Notes: generated from the sequence alone by a model not told the origin. A stretch of DNA of 58,094 nt from Desulfobulbaceae bacterium (GCA_011390165.1 JAABSV010000024.1:1-58094); one strand, 5' to 3'. Positions 34,928 through 44,177 are shown, counted from the stretch's first letter. Numbers and translations are program-made.

Positions 34928-35072
34928 CCGTTCACCGGCGCCCCATTTTTGCCAGGCTACCTTTATGGAGCCAACTCTTGCTCGGCGGTTTGCCTGAACA
35001 AACCTGGAGCATTGGCTGAACGGGCACAGATTGGGGTGGTGCAGACTATTGCTACATGCCGGTGAACGATAA
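34928..35072 (-). repeat. inverted-repeat element family 2, full copy (reverse orientation)
   Basis: It begins CCGTTCACCGGCGCCCC directly after a TAA stop and ends ATGCCGGTGAACG near 35068. Interior TGCCTGAACAAACCTGGAGC and GCTGAACGGGCACAGATT match the other copies in reverse. No coding content. Confidence 0.8.
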
Positions 35073-35135
35073 CCAAGTGCCAAAAATGTGGCAAAGCCGA
35101 CCTGAGCCGGACGGCAAGCGACAAGGAGAATTGCC

Positions 35136-36017
35136 ATGAAATGTGGTTTTATCGGTTTTGGCGGTGCCGGCTACGGCCTGGCCAAAGGGCTGCGGGAGGC
35201 CGGCGTAAGCGAGCTTTTCTTCTATGACCCCCTCTGGCAGACGGAACCACAGAGCAGGGTAATTGCCCGGCGGGCGACAGAAACCGGTGCCCTGGTCAAG
35301 GCCAGCCTCGCCGCCCTGGTGGCGGAGGTTGACCTGGTCGTCTCCTGTGTCACCGGCTCCGTTGCCCTGGCGGTAGCCAGGGAGGCGGCCCCCTTTCTTA
35401 CCGCTGGGCAACTCTTTGTCGACGTCAACACCGCCTCGCCGGAGACCATGACCGAGGTGGCGGCGGTGGTAGCCGACAGCGGTGCCGCCATGGTCGATGT
35501 GGCGATGATGGGCGCCGTGCCGGCCTTTCTCCACCGGGTGCCTTCTCTTGCCTCCGGCGACGGGGCCGTCCGCTTCAAGGCGACCATGGAGCCCTTTGGC
35601 ATGGATATCACCGTGGTCGGTGAACTGGCAGGCCAGGCATCGGCGATCAAGATGTTCCGGAGTATCTTCATGAAGGGCTTTCTTGCTCTGCTCCTGGAGA
35701 TGCTCACCGCCACCCACAGGTACCAGATCGACGCGACGGTGCTCGGGTCGCTGGCCAAGACCATGGAAAAAAACACCTTCTTTGAGACCGTCCGCCTACA
35801 GCTGGCCAAGGGGGTAATCAGCGCCGAACGGATGTCCCACGAGATGGAGGCGGTGGTCGCCACCCTCGATGAGATGGGGCTCCCGGCCGTGATGGCCGCG
35901 GCAACCCGGGACAAGCTGAAGTGGTGCAGCGGCCTGCGCCTGGACGAACATTTTGCCGGTGAGATGCCCGATTCGCTGGACGAGATCCTGGACGCCATCC
36001 TGGCCCGCTGCAATTGA
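35136..36017 (+). CDS. NAD(P)-dependent 6-phosphogluconate-dehydrogenase-like reductase (DUF1932 type)
   Basis: 293 residues, SD AAGGAGA. Rossmann start MKCGFIGFGGAGYGLAKGL, VDVNTASPETMTEVA substrate loop, and the helical C-terminal domain with ASAIKMFRSIFMKGFLALLL, the usual DUF1932 signature with the catalytic-type Lys. Homologues oxidise or reduce 3-hydroxy or 2-hydroxy acids with NAD(P). It is the last plus-strand gene of the island and is separated from the duplicated dyads by a repeat element. It may handle a hydroxy-acid intermediate of the same pathway. Substrate unknown. Confidence 0.83.
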   Translation: MKCGFIGFGGAGYGLAKGLREAGVSELFFYDPLWQTEPQSRVIARRATETGALVKASLAALVAEVDLVVSCVTGSVALAVAREAAPFLTAGQLFVDVNTASPETMTEVAAVVADSGAAMVDVAMMGAVPAFLHRVPSLASGDGAVRFKATMEPFGMDITVVGELAGQASAIKMFRSIFMKGFLALLLEMLTATHRYQIDATVLGSLAKTMEKNTFFETVRLQLAKGVISAERMSHEMEAVVATLDEMGLPAVMAAATRDKLKWCSGLRLDEHFAGEMPDSLDEILDAILARCN

Positions 36018-36132
36018 CCCTCCACCAGATGCTGTACTCCCCGACAGGCTGAAGTGCAGGCCCGGCGGACCGGGTCCTTCGCCTCCGGCCCGTTGTCGGC
36101 AGGTGAGAGGCGGGCCGGTAAAGCTGTAACAA

Positions 36133-36175
36133 GGTGGCCCGCCCCCGTCGCTCATGGCGAAGGGGGCGGGCCACC
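36133..36175. terminator. strong bidirectional hairpin
   Basis: A perfect 14-bp stem (GGTGGCCCGCCCCC with GGGGGCGGGCCACC) and a 15-nt loop lie between convergent genes. T-runs are absent on both sides, but stem strength and position support termination or 3'-end protection for both transcripts. Confidence 0.6.
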
Positions 36176-36181
36176 GCCGTT

Positions 36182-38458
36182 TCAGCGGTAGTAGAGGCTC
36201 GGGCTGCCCATGGTGAGCAGAGCCTTGTGGAGGTTGCGGCGGAATTCGCGGCGGTCCCAGATTCCCTGAATATGACCCCGTTTCAGGGCGTTGCGGGCCG
36301 AGTGGTAATCGGGGGGGATCTCCGTACCGGTGGTCTCCCGGATCACCCGGGGGCCAGCAAAGCCCACCCGGCTGGAGCGGATGGCGAACTGGTAGGGGGA
36401 GCAGCCGAGGAAGGAGGCCACCGGCCCGGCATAGGAGTTGTTGTCGTAGACCACCAGGTAGAGGCCGCCGGCGTCGACATACTCGCGGACCGCCATGGTG
36501 CACTTGGGCATCTGGGTCACCCCCAGGGTCCCCTCCTGAATGCGGATGCCGCCGGTGGTGTGGACATAGGCGAGAAAGGGGCGCTTTTTCCGTTTGGCAA
36601 GAGCGCAGGCCTGGGCAAACTTCTCTCCTTCTGCCGAGCCCACCGTGCCGTTGCGGAAATTGGAGTAGAGCATCGAGACAATGATCTGGATGCCGTTGAT
36701 CTTGGCATGAAAGGTCATATTGCCGGCGGCGCGGCCGGTGGCCTCCTTGGCCCGCGTCAGCCGCTCGCTGAAACCGGTGTAGTTGAGCGGGTTGCCGGCG
36801 GCAATCTCGTTGTTGAAGTGGCGGATCGAGCCCGGGTCGAAAATGTTGTTCAGATACCACTGGTGTTCCAGGGGAAAGTGGTGGCCGCAGGTCTCGCAGA
36901 CGCCGGCGAATTCGCCGTAAAGATCGGGGACCCAGAGGTCCTTGCAGCGGTACTTCTCGGCGTTCGGGCAGCTCACCGTCCGGTCCTCGTTGGCCAGGGG
37001 GCTGGTGTAGGTATCGGTCAGCTCCAGGGGGTCGATCCGCCGCTGTGGCTGCATACCCTCCTGGCCGGCACCGCTGTAGGTGAGCAGCCGCTGTGGCCGT
37101 TCCTGCTTTTTCTTGCCCCAGAAATCCATGAAGGCGTTGATCGGCTCGGTGATCCGCCGGAGCATGACCGACCCCTCGCCGGAGACATCGGTGAGAACCT
37201 TGCGCACCTGCCGCTTGTGGTTCTTCATGATGTCGTAGCGGAGGGTGTAGTAGACCTTCTCGGTCTTCACCTTCGCCAGGTTATAGACGCCGACATCGGC
37301 CTCGGCGTTGCCGGTATAGCCTCGCCTGCCCATCCGCAGGTATTTGGCGGAGCGGACGGCGAGCAGCCGCTTCTCTTCCTCCCGGTTGAGGTCCCAGGGG
37401 ACCGCCAGCTGCAACTCCTCGCTGGCCGGCTGGTGTTTCCGGCGGCGGATCTCGTAACTGCGCAGGGCACTGAAGCTCTTGGTGGCCAGCACTACCTTGT
37501 CGGTGGCGCGGAGCATCTCGGCGCGGATCTTGGCGAAAAAGGCGAAGTCGTCCCGCCTCGCCCCAAGGGGGGGCTCATCAATGATCCGGTCGATGGTGCC
37601 AAGTTCCAGGTTGTGTTGGGCGGTGAGGCGCAGGCGGTCGGCGCACACCTCGATCAGTTCCTTGGGCACCTTCGCCCCTTCGCGGATCTTCCCCTCGATG
37701 GCGGCGGCCCCCTCCGGCGAGATCACCGAGTAGTAGCCGTGCGAGGTCATCAGCCGGTAGTCGCTGAGGCCGATGGCCTCGGCCCCACCGGAGCCACCTT
37801 CCGAAATCAGCGACACCATCGGCACCCGCAGCCTGGTCATCGCATAGATGTTGCGGGCGATCTGCTGGGCGGCGCCGGAGCCCTCCTCGATGGGGAAGGA
37901 GCCGGGGGTGAAGATGTAGAAGTGGATCGGGATCCCCTCGGTCTCGGCCACCTGCATGTAGCGCAGCGCCTTTTCGTTGCCCTGTGGTCGACAGGAGCCA
38001 CCGTTGCGGAATTCCTCGCCGTGGCCGGTCTCCTGGCCGATAACCATCACCGCCGAGGTGGAGGGCTTGTTCTTCAGGCGCCGGGTGATGGTGGCCTTGG
38101 CACAGATCATCGCCGGATCGACGTTGGCGTCGTCCTGGCCGCCCAGTTCGGTGTAGTCCTCGTAGACGTTCTCGAGGATATCCTTAAGGCTGAATCGCTG
38201 GATGGAACGGACGATGCGCACCCGCTCCATGGGGGTGAGGTTCTCCTCCGCCCTCTCCTCGAGAAAGCTGACCGACTCGTTGAGGCGACGGATCTCGGTG
38301 GCGAGCTGCTCCTCGCTCAGATCGTAGACTGACTGTTTCAACTCGTCGCAGTTTTTCTTGAAGCCGTCAAGGTTTCCCCAATTGGAGTAGTCCTTGATCT
38401 GCAGCAGATAGTTGATCCGTTCCTCGATTTTCAGCAGCTGTTTGAAAAGTTCTTTCAT
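36182..38458 (-). CDS. fused acetyl-CoA carboxylase carboxyltransferase (AccA-AccD)
   Basis: 758 residues. The N-terminal half is alpha-subunit-like: helical start, VMVIGQETGHGEEFRNGG, GSFPIEEGSGAAQQIARNIYA, SLISEGGSGGAEAIGLSD, SVISPEGAAAI. A ~100-residue linker follows. The C-terminal half is beta-subunit-like: a zinc-ribbon with CPN..YRC and CETCGHHF, then IQIIVSMLYSNFRNGTVGSA and TTGGIRIQEGTLGVTQMPK. Usual AccA and AccD are separate polypeptides of ~320 and ~300 residues, or fused beta-alpha. Here the order is alpha-beta. It transfers carboxyl from biotin to acetyl-CoA, making malonyl-CoA. It lies 38 bp after accC in the same operon. The biotin carrier gene is not in the window. Confidence 0.88.
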   Translation of the reverse strand: MKELFKQLLKIEERINYLLQIKDYSNWGNLDGFKKNCDELKQSVYDLSEEQLATEIRRLNESVSFLEERAEENLTPMERVRIVRSIQRFSLKDILENVYEDYTELGGQDDANVDPAMICAKATITRRLKNKPSTSAVMVIGQETGHGEEFRNGGSCRPQGNEKALRYMQVAETEGIPIHFYIFTPGSFPIEEGSGAAQQIARNIYAMTRLRVPMVSLISEGGSGGAEAIGLSDYRLMTSHGYYSVISPEGAAAIEGKIREGAKVPKELIEVCADRLRLTAQHNLELGTIDRIIDEPPLGARRDDFAFFAKIRAEMLRATDKVVLATKSFSALRSYEIRRRKHQPASEELQLAVPWDLNREEEKRLLAVRSAKYLRMGRRGYTGNAEADVGVYNLAKVKTEKVYYTLRYDIMKNHKRQVRKVLTDVSGEGSVMLRRITEPINAFMDFWGKKKQERPQRLLTYSGAGQEGMQPQRRIDPLELTDTYTSPLANEDRTVSCPNAEKYRCKDLWVPDLYGEFAGVCETCGHHFPLEHQWYLNNIFDPGSIRHFNNEIAAGNPLNYTGFSERLTRAKEATGRAAGNMTFHAKINGIQIIVSMLYSNFRNGTVGSAEGEKFAQACALAKRKKRPFLAYVHTTGGIRIQEGTLGVTQMPKCTMAVREYVDAGGLYLVVYDNNSYAGPVASFLGCSPYQFAIRSSRVGFAGPRVIRETTGTEIPPDYHSARNALKRGHIQGIWDRREFRRNLHKALLTMGSPSLYYR

Positions 38459-38496
38459 AGGGTATTATTGATCAAGGCCTCCCGGCGCCACGGGGA

Positions 38497-39900
38497 TTAA
38501 AAGGCAAGGAGGCGATCCAGATTGTTTTTCAGGTAGTCAAGATTGGTGATGATCGGCCGGTTGGCGGAGTCCTGGCCACGGATGACGGTCTCGTCGATGA
38601 AGCGGGCAGCCCGCTGTTTGGCCTCGTCCATATCCTCTCCCCAGACCAGGGCGAGGGCCAGGTTGGGGTCAAAATCGCTGGGGATGGGGTAGGGACGGTC
38701 GCCCGGCACGTGCGAGTAGACCACCGACCAGGGGTGGTCGGGGAAGCGGAATTCGCTGATGGTGCCGATCCACGGGGCAAAGCCGCGGCGGGTATCTTCG
38801 GCGACGATGCGCAGCTCGATGGATGCCCCCTTGAACTGTACCGCGTTCTGCCGGTAGCCGATCTTCTCTCCCAGCCCCAGCCGAATCTGCTCACGGATCA
38901 GATTGGGGTGCTCGCCGTTGATGTAGCTGATCCTGGCTGAGACGTCGTTTTCCACCTGAATCCGGGTGTTGACCTCGAGAAGGTAGGGCTGGCCGGAGCG
39001 GCTGACGATCCATTCCCAGGTGCCGACGTTGTCATAGTTGACATGTTCGGCCAGTTTCAGCGAGTACTTGACGATCTGGTCGAGAACCTTTTTCTCGTCG
39101 AAATCGTAGTCAAAACAGGAGTTGTGGAAGCCGGGGGCTGCCTCCACCCGCTTCTGCCGGCCGGTGGACTGGATGGTGCAGTTGCGCGAGCTGAAATGGA
39201 TGCGTTCGCCATGCTGGGAACAGACCAGCTGCACCTCGAGGTGGTTGTAGTCGCGCAGGCACTGCTCGATCAGCACGCCGCCGTCGCCGAACTGGCGCTT
39301 GGCATAGTTCTGCAGCTGCCGGTAGATCCGGCGGAACTGTTCGATCTCGGTCACCTCCTCAATCCCCATACCGCCGCCACCGGCGGCCGCCTTGATCAGG
39401 ATCGACGGGGTGTCAATACCCTGGTCGAGCTGCTGGTCGAGGAGCTGGGCGGCAATCTCCTCCGCCTCCATTTCGTTGTAGATCGGGGCATCGGTGCCTG
39501 GAATGGTGGGGATGCCGAGCTTGTTGGCCACCCGCTTGGTGTTGATCTTGTCGCCCAGGTCCCGGATCACCTGCCAGTTCGGGCCGATGAAGGTGAGGGG
39601 CCGGTCCCGTACCGTCGCCCGTCTGGCGAAGCGGTAATCCTCCGAGAAGAAGCCGTAGCCGGGGTGGATGGCGGTGCAGCCGGTATGGTCGGCGACGGCG
39701 AAGATGTCGTTTGGTTCAGTGTAATTGGTGATCCGCCAGGCGTTCTGCTGCGGTCCGGTGGTATTGTTGCGCTGGACATGTTCGGAATCGCGGTCCGCCT
39801 CGGTGTAGACCACCACATAGTCGAGGCCGAGATCCCGGCAGGCATTCATGATGCGGATAGCTATTTCGCCACGGTTGGCGATGAGAACCTTTCCTTGCAA
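38497..39900 (-). CDS. accC: biotin carboxylase (acetyl-CoA carboxylase)
   Basis: 467 residues from a TTG at 39900, chosen because GAGGA lies 6 nt upstream and the product then begins like the family (LQGKVLIANRGEIAIRIM). A GTG at 39996 would add 32 residues, but its first codons come from a repeat element. ATP-grasp features: HPGYGFFSED, IKAAAGGGGMGIEEV, the RNCTIQ loop, FLEVN-like YLLEVNTRIQVENDV. It carboxylates biotin with ATP and bicarbonate. The typical EVNPRLQVEH is altered to EVNTRIQVEN, and the conserved REGDCSVQRR-like strand reads SSRNCTIQSTGR. These are family-variant features. Partner is the fused AccA-AccD. Confidence 0.88.
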   Translation of the reverse strand: MQGKVLIANRGEIAIRIMNACRDLGLDYVVVYTEADRDSEHVQRNNTTGPQQNAWRITNYTEPNDIFAVADHTGCTAIHPGYGFFSEDYRFARRATVRDRPLTFIGPNWQVIRDLGDKINTKRVANKLGIPTIPGTDAPIYNEMEAEEIAAQLLDQQLDQGIDTPSILIKAAAGGGGMGIEEVTEIEQFRRIYRQLQNYAKRQFGDGGVLIEQCLRDYNHLEVQLVCSQHGERIHFSSRNCTIQSTGRQKRVEAAPGFHNSCFDYDFDEKKVLDQIVKYSLKLAEHVNYDNVGTWEWIVSRSGQPYLLEVNTRIQVENDVSARISYINGEHPNLIREQIRLGLGEKIGYRQNAVQFKGASIELRIVAEDTRRGFAPWIGTISEFRFPDHPWSVVYSHVPGDRPYPIPSDFDPNLALALVWGEDMDEAKQRAARFIDETVIRGQDSANRPIITNLDYLKNNLDRLLAF

Positions 39901-39988
39901 ACTGTTCCTCGTTGGGCGGCTGAAAGGGGTTGGTAGATCGACTCCGTTTGCCGGTTTCGCACCGGCGGGCAGAGACAAAAATTTGTAA

Positions 39989-40126
39989 TCGTTCACCGCT
40001 ATGCAGCAGAAGGCTGCGGAACCCGGGCCTGTACCCGTTCAGTGTTTCAAATTCGTTCAGGCAGGCCGCCGAACTGGCGTTTGCTCTCTCAGGTGGCCTG
40101 GCGAAAATGGGGTGCTGGTGAACGGG
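39989..40126 (+). repeat. inverted-repeat element family 2, full copy
   Basis: It starts TCGTTCACCGCTATGCAGC and ends AAAATGGGGTGC then TGGTGAACGGGT near 40126, with CCCGTTCAG and TTCGTTCAGGCAGGCCGCCG inside. It lies directly upstream of accC and supplies the sequence of an alternative GTG start. Confidence 0.82.
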
Positions 40127-40443
40127 TACGAAAATATCCGGTCACTATAGCCACAGAGTGGCCAATAGAAAAGTAAAATTATCCGTCTTCGCGCAGATGG
40201 CCGCCCGCCGCCACACCAGCCGCCAGCCACGGCCGTCTGCTGCCATCATCCGGGGCCTTCGGCAGAGGGTGCACCCGACACGGGCCGGCGGCCTCAGCCA
40301 GGGTGTATACGTATCGAGGATTGATTTTTCCGCTGGGAATGGTATTACTTGACCGATAGAAACTGCCAGCGCGGCCCCCCGCCCCTTGCCGCCGGTTACG
40401 GCCGGACAAGCTCCCTGGGCACCACCCGGAAAACATCTCTGAG
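40127..40443. other. intergenic region before corC, nothing recognised
   Basis: A 317-bp divergent gap between accC and corC beyond the repeat element. It has an AT-richer stretch near 40130-40190 that could hold promoters for either side, but no clear -35/-10 pair, hairpin or conserved ORF was found. Confidence 0.5.
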
Positions 40444-41319
40444 ATGAACGACAGCAGCGACAGCGACACTCCCGACCAGGATAAAAGTCTGTTCAAGAAA
40501 CTTCTTGACCTGATTACCTTCAAAAAGACCGGCACCAAACAGGATCTCGAGCACGAAATTCAGGAGTTGCTCGAGGAGGGGGAGGAGCACGGTTTCATCT
40601 CACCGCTGGAGGAACGGATGATCAACTCGATCCTCGAGTTCCGCCGCACCTTCTCCTCCGAGATCATGACCCCCGCCGCCGAGGTCGTCTCCTTCGACGA
40701 GGCGGCGCCGATGGCCGAGCTGATCGACATGGTGATCGAGAGTGGCTTCACCAGGATCCCGGTCTACCGGGAAAATCCGGATCGGGTGATCGGCGCCATC
40801 CACGCCAAGGACCTCCTCAAGCTCTGTGCCCGCCCGGACAGCGGACCGGGGCCGGTGACCCTCGAGAGCAGCCTGCGGCCGGTCTACTTCATCCCGGAAT
40901 CAAAGCCCATCGTCGACCTGCTGCGGGAGTTTCAGAAACGCAAACTGCACATGGCCATGGTGGTCGACGAATTCGGCACTGTGCGCGGTCTGATCACCCT
41001 GGAGGATATCCTCGAGGAGATCGTCGGCGAGATAGACGACGAGTACGACGATGATGAGCACGAGGTTGAGATCATCGACAGCGCCACCATCCAAGTGCAC
41101 GGCTGGGTCGACATCGAGAAGATCGAGGATCATTTCGGCTTCAAATTGCCTGAGGGCCCCTACGAATCGGTGGGGGGGATGGTGATCCACCGCCTTGGTC
41201 GGCTGGCGGTAACCGGTGATGTGGTCGATATCGGCGGCCACCATTTCGAGGTGAAGAGCGCCACCACCCGGCAGATAAAAATCATCCGCATCACCAGGCC
41301 AGAACCGGTCGCGGGGTAG
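40444..41319 (+). CDS. CorC/HlyC-family CBS-domain protein
   Basis: 291 residues, soluble. Two CBS domains (about 65-185): MTPAAEVVSFDEAAPMAEL and VIESGFTRIPVYRENPDRVI, then LRPVYFIPESKPIVDLLREF with MVVDEFGTVRGLITLEDIL. The CorC/HlyC C-terminal FAD-like domain follows, with WVDIEKIEDHFGF and VGGMVIHRLGRL. It is the short form without the membrane DUF21 domain, like E. coli CorC/YbeX, linked to Mg2+/Co2+ efflux or ribosome-related roles. It sits 2 bp before lnt, as in E. coli and many Proteobacteria. Confidence 0.87.
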   Translation: MNDSSDSDTPDQDKSLFKKLLDLITFKKTGTKQDLEHEIQELLEEGEEHGFISPLEERMINSILEFRRTFSSEIMTPAAEVVSFDEAAPMAELIDMVIESGFTRIPVYRENPDRVIGAIHAKDLLKLCARPDSGPGPVTLESSLRPVYFIPESKPIVDLLREFQKRKLHMAMVVDEFGTVRGLITLEDILEEIVGEIDDEYDDDEHEVEIIDSATIQVHGWVDIEKIEDHFGFKLPEGPYESVGGMVIHRLGRLAVTGDVVDIGGHHFEVKSATTRQIKIIRITRPEPVAG

Positions 41320-41321
41320 CG

Positions 41322-42905
41322 GTGCGAGCCCTCTTTTTCCGCTGGGATAACGGCTTCGCCGCCCTGAGCGGCCTTCTCCTCTGGCTCGCCTTTCCCGGTG
41401 GTGGCGGCCTCTGGCCACTGCTGGCCGTCGCCCTTCTGCCCCTCCTGGTGACCGCCTGTCGGGCCCCCAGCGCCTTGGCCGCCTGTGCCCTTGGCCTTAC
41501 CGCCGGCCTCGTCCACTTCACTCTCCTCCTCTACTGGATCGTCATCGTCCTCAGCCGCTACGGCGGCCTTGCCTGGCCGCTGGCAGTGCTGGCGCTCATT
41601 TTCCTGGCCCTCTACATGGCCCTCTATTCTGTCCTTTTTGCCCTCATCTGCCGCCATCTCTGCGGCCGTTTACCGGTCTGGGCCCTTCTCTGGCTGCTGC
41701 CGGCCCTGTGGGTGGGGCTCGACTGGCTACGCGGCTGGCTGTTCACCGGTCTGCCGTGGATGGACCTCGGCTATGCCCTCTACGAGGTGCCCCTGCTGAT
41801 CCAGGTCAGCGACCTGGTCGGCCACCACGGGGTGAGCTTTCTGCTCGTCCTGGTCAACGCTCTTTTCCTGGCCTTTCTGCTCCGCCGGCGGCCGACGGGG
41901 GCGGCTGCTGCCGCACTCTTCCTGCCGGTGCTGCTGCTGGTCGGAGCCGTCTGTTGGTACGGCCAGCTGCGGCTGGCCCAGTTTGATGCCGAGGAGGAGA
42001 GGGGGGAGGGGAGGCGCCTGCTGGTGGGGGTTGTTCAGGGCAATATCGACCAGGCGCTGAAATGGTCGCCGGCCATGCAGGAGGCAACGCTGGCCAGCTA
42101 CCTTGCCGCCAGCCGGCAGCTGGTGGCCGCAGCCGCCACTGCCGGGCCGGCCCTGATCGTCTGGCCGGAGACGGCGCTCCCCTTTTACCCGCAGCCGGAC
42201 GGTCGTCTCGAGCCGCTGTGGCAGCTGGTGGCGAGCCAGCGGCTGGCCCTGCTCACCGGCACCCCCTGGTACGAACTGGTTGACTGGCAGAGCCGGTTGC
42301 GGCACTATTACAACAGTGCGCTCCTCTTCCGGCCGGACGGCAGTTTCGGTGGCAGGTACGACAAGCACCACCTGGTCCCCTTCGGCGAGTATGTGCCGCT
42401 GCGGCGCTTCCTCCCCTTTCTCGCCCCGCTGGTGGAGACGGTGGGCGACTTCACCGCCGGCGAGATCGACCGGCCCTTGCCCTGGGGGCCGCTGCAGGCC
42501 GGGGTGCTGATCTGCTTTGAGTCGGTCTTTCCGGCCTTGACCCGGACCTGGGTGGATGCCGGTGCCAACGCCCTGATTAATTTGACCAACGATGCCTGGT
42601 ATGGTAAGTCAAGTGCCCCATGGCACAGCCTGGCCATGGCGGTTTTCCGGGCGGTGGAGAGCCGCCGCAGCCTGGTCCGGGCAGCCAATACCGGCATTTC
42701 CGCCTTTATCGCCCCAAGTGGCAGGATCGGCGCCCGCTCCGGGCTCTTTGTCCCCTGGCACGATCAGGCCGAGGTGCTGCTCCGCAGCGAGCGGAGCTGG
42801 TGGGTGCGGGGAGGCTACCTCTTCGCCCCGGCTTGCCTGTTGCTCGTGGTGGTTACCCTGCTGGCCACCGGCCGGCGGCCGGCAGGGGCGACCCGGAGAG
42901 GGTGA
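41322..42905 (+). CDS. lnt: apolipoprotein N-acyltransferase
   Basis: 527 residues from a GTG at 41322. Six or so N-terminal TMs (about 5-200) precede a nitrilase-like periplasmic domain. The catalytic Glu is in IVWPETALPFYPQP, the Lys in GGRYDKHHLVPFGEYVP and the Cys in GVLICFESVFP, with LINLTNDAWYGKSSAPWHSL typical of Lnt. A final TM (GGYLFAPACLLLVVVTLLA) closes it. It adds the third acyl chain to lipoproteins in the inner membrane. Tight spacing to corC and close to prfB suggests an operon. Confidence 0.92.
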   Translation: MRALFFRWDNGFAALSGLLLWLAFPGGGGLWPLLAVALLPLLVTACRAPSALAACALGLTAGLVHFTLLLYWIVIVLSRYGGLAWPLAVLALIFLALYMALYSVLFALICRHLCGRLPVWALLWLLPALWVGLDWLRGWLFTGLPWMDLGYALYEVPLLIQVSDLVGHHGVSFLLVLVNALFLAFLLRRRPTGAAAAALFLPVLLLVGAVCWYGQLRLAQFDAEEERGEGRRLLVGVVQGNIDQALKWSPAMQEATLASYLAASRQLVAAAATAGPALIVWPETALPFYPQPDGRLEPLWQLVASQRLALLTGTPWYELVDWQSRLRHYYNSALLFRPDGSFGGRYDKHHLVPFGEYVPLRRFLPFLAPLVETVGDFTAGEIDRPLPWGPLQAGVLICFESVFPALTRTWVDAGANALINLTNDAWYGKSSAPWHSLAMAVFRAVESRRSLVRAANTGISAFIAPSGRIGARSGLFVPWHDQAEVLLRSERSWWVRGGYLFAPACLLLVVVTLLATGRRPAGATRRG

Positions 42906-43007
42906 GCTACCAGGGTGGCAGGCCAGCCGCTGCCGGCAAAATGGAGAGAGAGTTGCGTAAAGGAACACAAAACACCAACAACACCAGAACCAAAAGAGGC
43001 GGAGTCC

Positions 43008-44118
43008 ATGGCTATTGAAAGCGGTGCGGCAATTTCGAAGCAGAAGATTCAGGAGTTGAAAGAGCGTTTATTCACCCTCAAGGAGCATCTTTGACCTGGC
43101 GGTCAAGAAGGATCGCCTCGAGGAGCTGGCCCGGCAGACCATGGCTCCCGATTTCTGGAACGATATCGAGGTGGCGCAGAAGGTGCAGCAGGAGCACGGC
43201 CGGCTGCAGGAGGTTGTTGTCGACTGGGAGGGGCGCTGGCAGGAGTTGACCGAGACCGACGAACTGCTCGAGATGGTGATCGAGGAGCGCGACGCCGAGC
43301 TGGAGCTGGAGATCGCCAACAAGCTGGAGGCGATGGCGGCCAGCCTGGCCCGGGCCGAGTTGGAGTGCATGTTCAGCGGTGAGCACGACGGCAACAACGC
43401 CATCGTCTCCATCCACGCCGGGGCCGGTGGTACCGAGGCCCAGGACTGGGTGGCGATCCTCATGCGCATGTACCTCCGCTGGGCCGAGGGCCGCGGCCTG
43501 AAGACCGATATCCTCGACTACCTGGCCGGAGACGAGGCCGGCACCAAGAGCGTCACCATACTCTTTACTGGGCGCTTTGCCTACGGCTACCTGCGCTCGG
43601 AGTTGGGGATCCACCGCCTGGTGCGGATATCCCCCTTCGATGCCAGCGGCCGGCGGCACACCTCCTTCGCCTCGGTGATGGTGATGCCGGAACTGGACGA
43701 CTCGATCAATGTGGAGATCGACGACAAGGACCTGCGGGTCGACACCTTTCGCTCCAGCGGCGCCGGTGGCCAGCACGTCAACAAGACCGACTCGGCCATC
43801 CGCATCACCCATCTGCCCACCGGCATCGTGGTGCAGTGCCAGAACGAACGGAGCCAGCACCGGAACAAGGATACCGCCATGAAGATGCTCGCCGCCCAGC
43901 TCTACGAACTGGAGAAGCAGAAAAAGGCCGAGCAGCAGGAGGGGCTCTCCGGCGACAAGAAGGGGATATCCTGGGGAAGCCAGATCCGTTCCTACGTCCT
44001 CCAGCCCTACCGCCTGATCAAGGACCACCGCAGCGACCATGAGACCGGCAATGTCGATGCGGTCCTCGACGGCAACCTCGACCCCTTCATCAAGGCCTAT
44101 CTGCTTCTGGGCCGGTAG
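43008..44118 (+). CDS. prfB: peptide chain release factor 2 with programmed +1 frameshift
   Basis: A short frame from the ATG at 43008 (28 codons, ending LFTLKEHL) meets an in-frame TGA at 43092-43094. After skipping T43092 the reading frame continues from GAC at 43093 to 44118, giving a 369-residue RF2. The tripeptide-anticodon-type loop and the GGQ motif (SSGAGGQHVNKTDSAIR) are present. RF2 recognises UGA and UAA stop codons and releases the peptide in the ribosome. The TGA inside its own gene gives autoregulation: low RF2 allows shifting. A naive annotation starting at 43141 would lose the N-terminus. Confidence 0.95.
43079..43094 (+). promoter_or_regulatory. prfB programmed frameshift site
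   Basis: It contains an internal SD-like AAGGAG, a short spacer, CTT as the slippery codon and TGA followed by C. This is the classical RF2 arrangement CTT-TGA-C. Confidence 0.93.
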
Positions 44119-44142
44119 TGGCGGTTGGCCGAACGGCCCTCT

Positions 44143-44177
44143 CGATCCGGCCGACCGCCATCGGCAAGGCCGGATCG
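44143..44177 (+). terminator. hairpin after prfB
   Basis: A perfect 10-bp stem (CGATCCGGCC with GGCCGGATCG) lies 25 bp after the prfB stop. The downstream stretch is pyrimidine-rich (CCCCTTCTTT) but has no clean T-run. Confidence 0.5.

Noticed and set aside
36134..38332. A 732-codon open frame on the plus strand opposite the AccA-AccD gene
   Set aside because: It is antisense to a gene with clear domains. Gly/Ala/Asp-rich composition without recognisable motifs is typical of GC-rich antisense frames.
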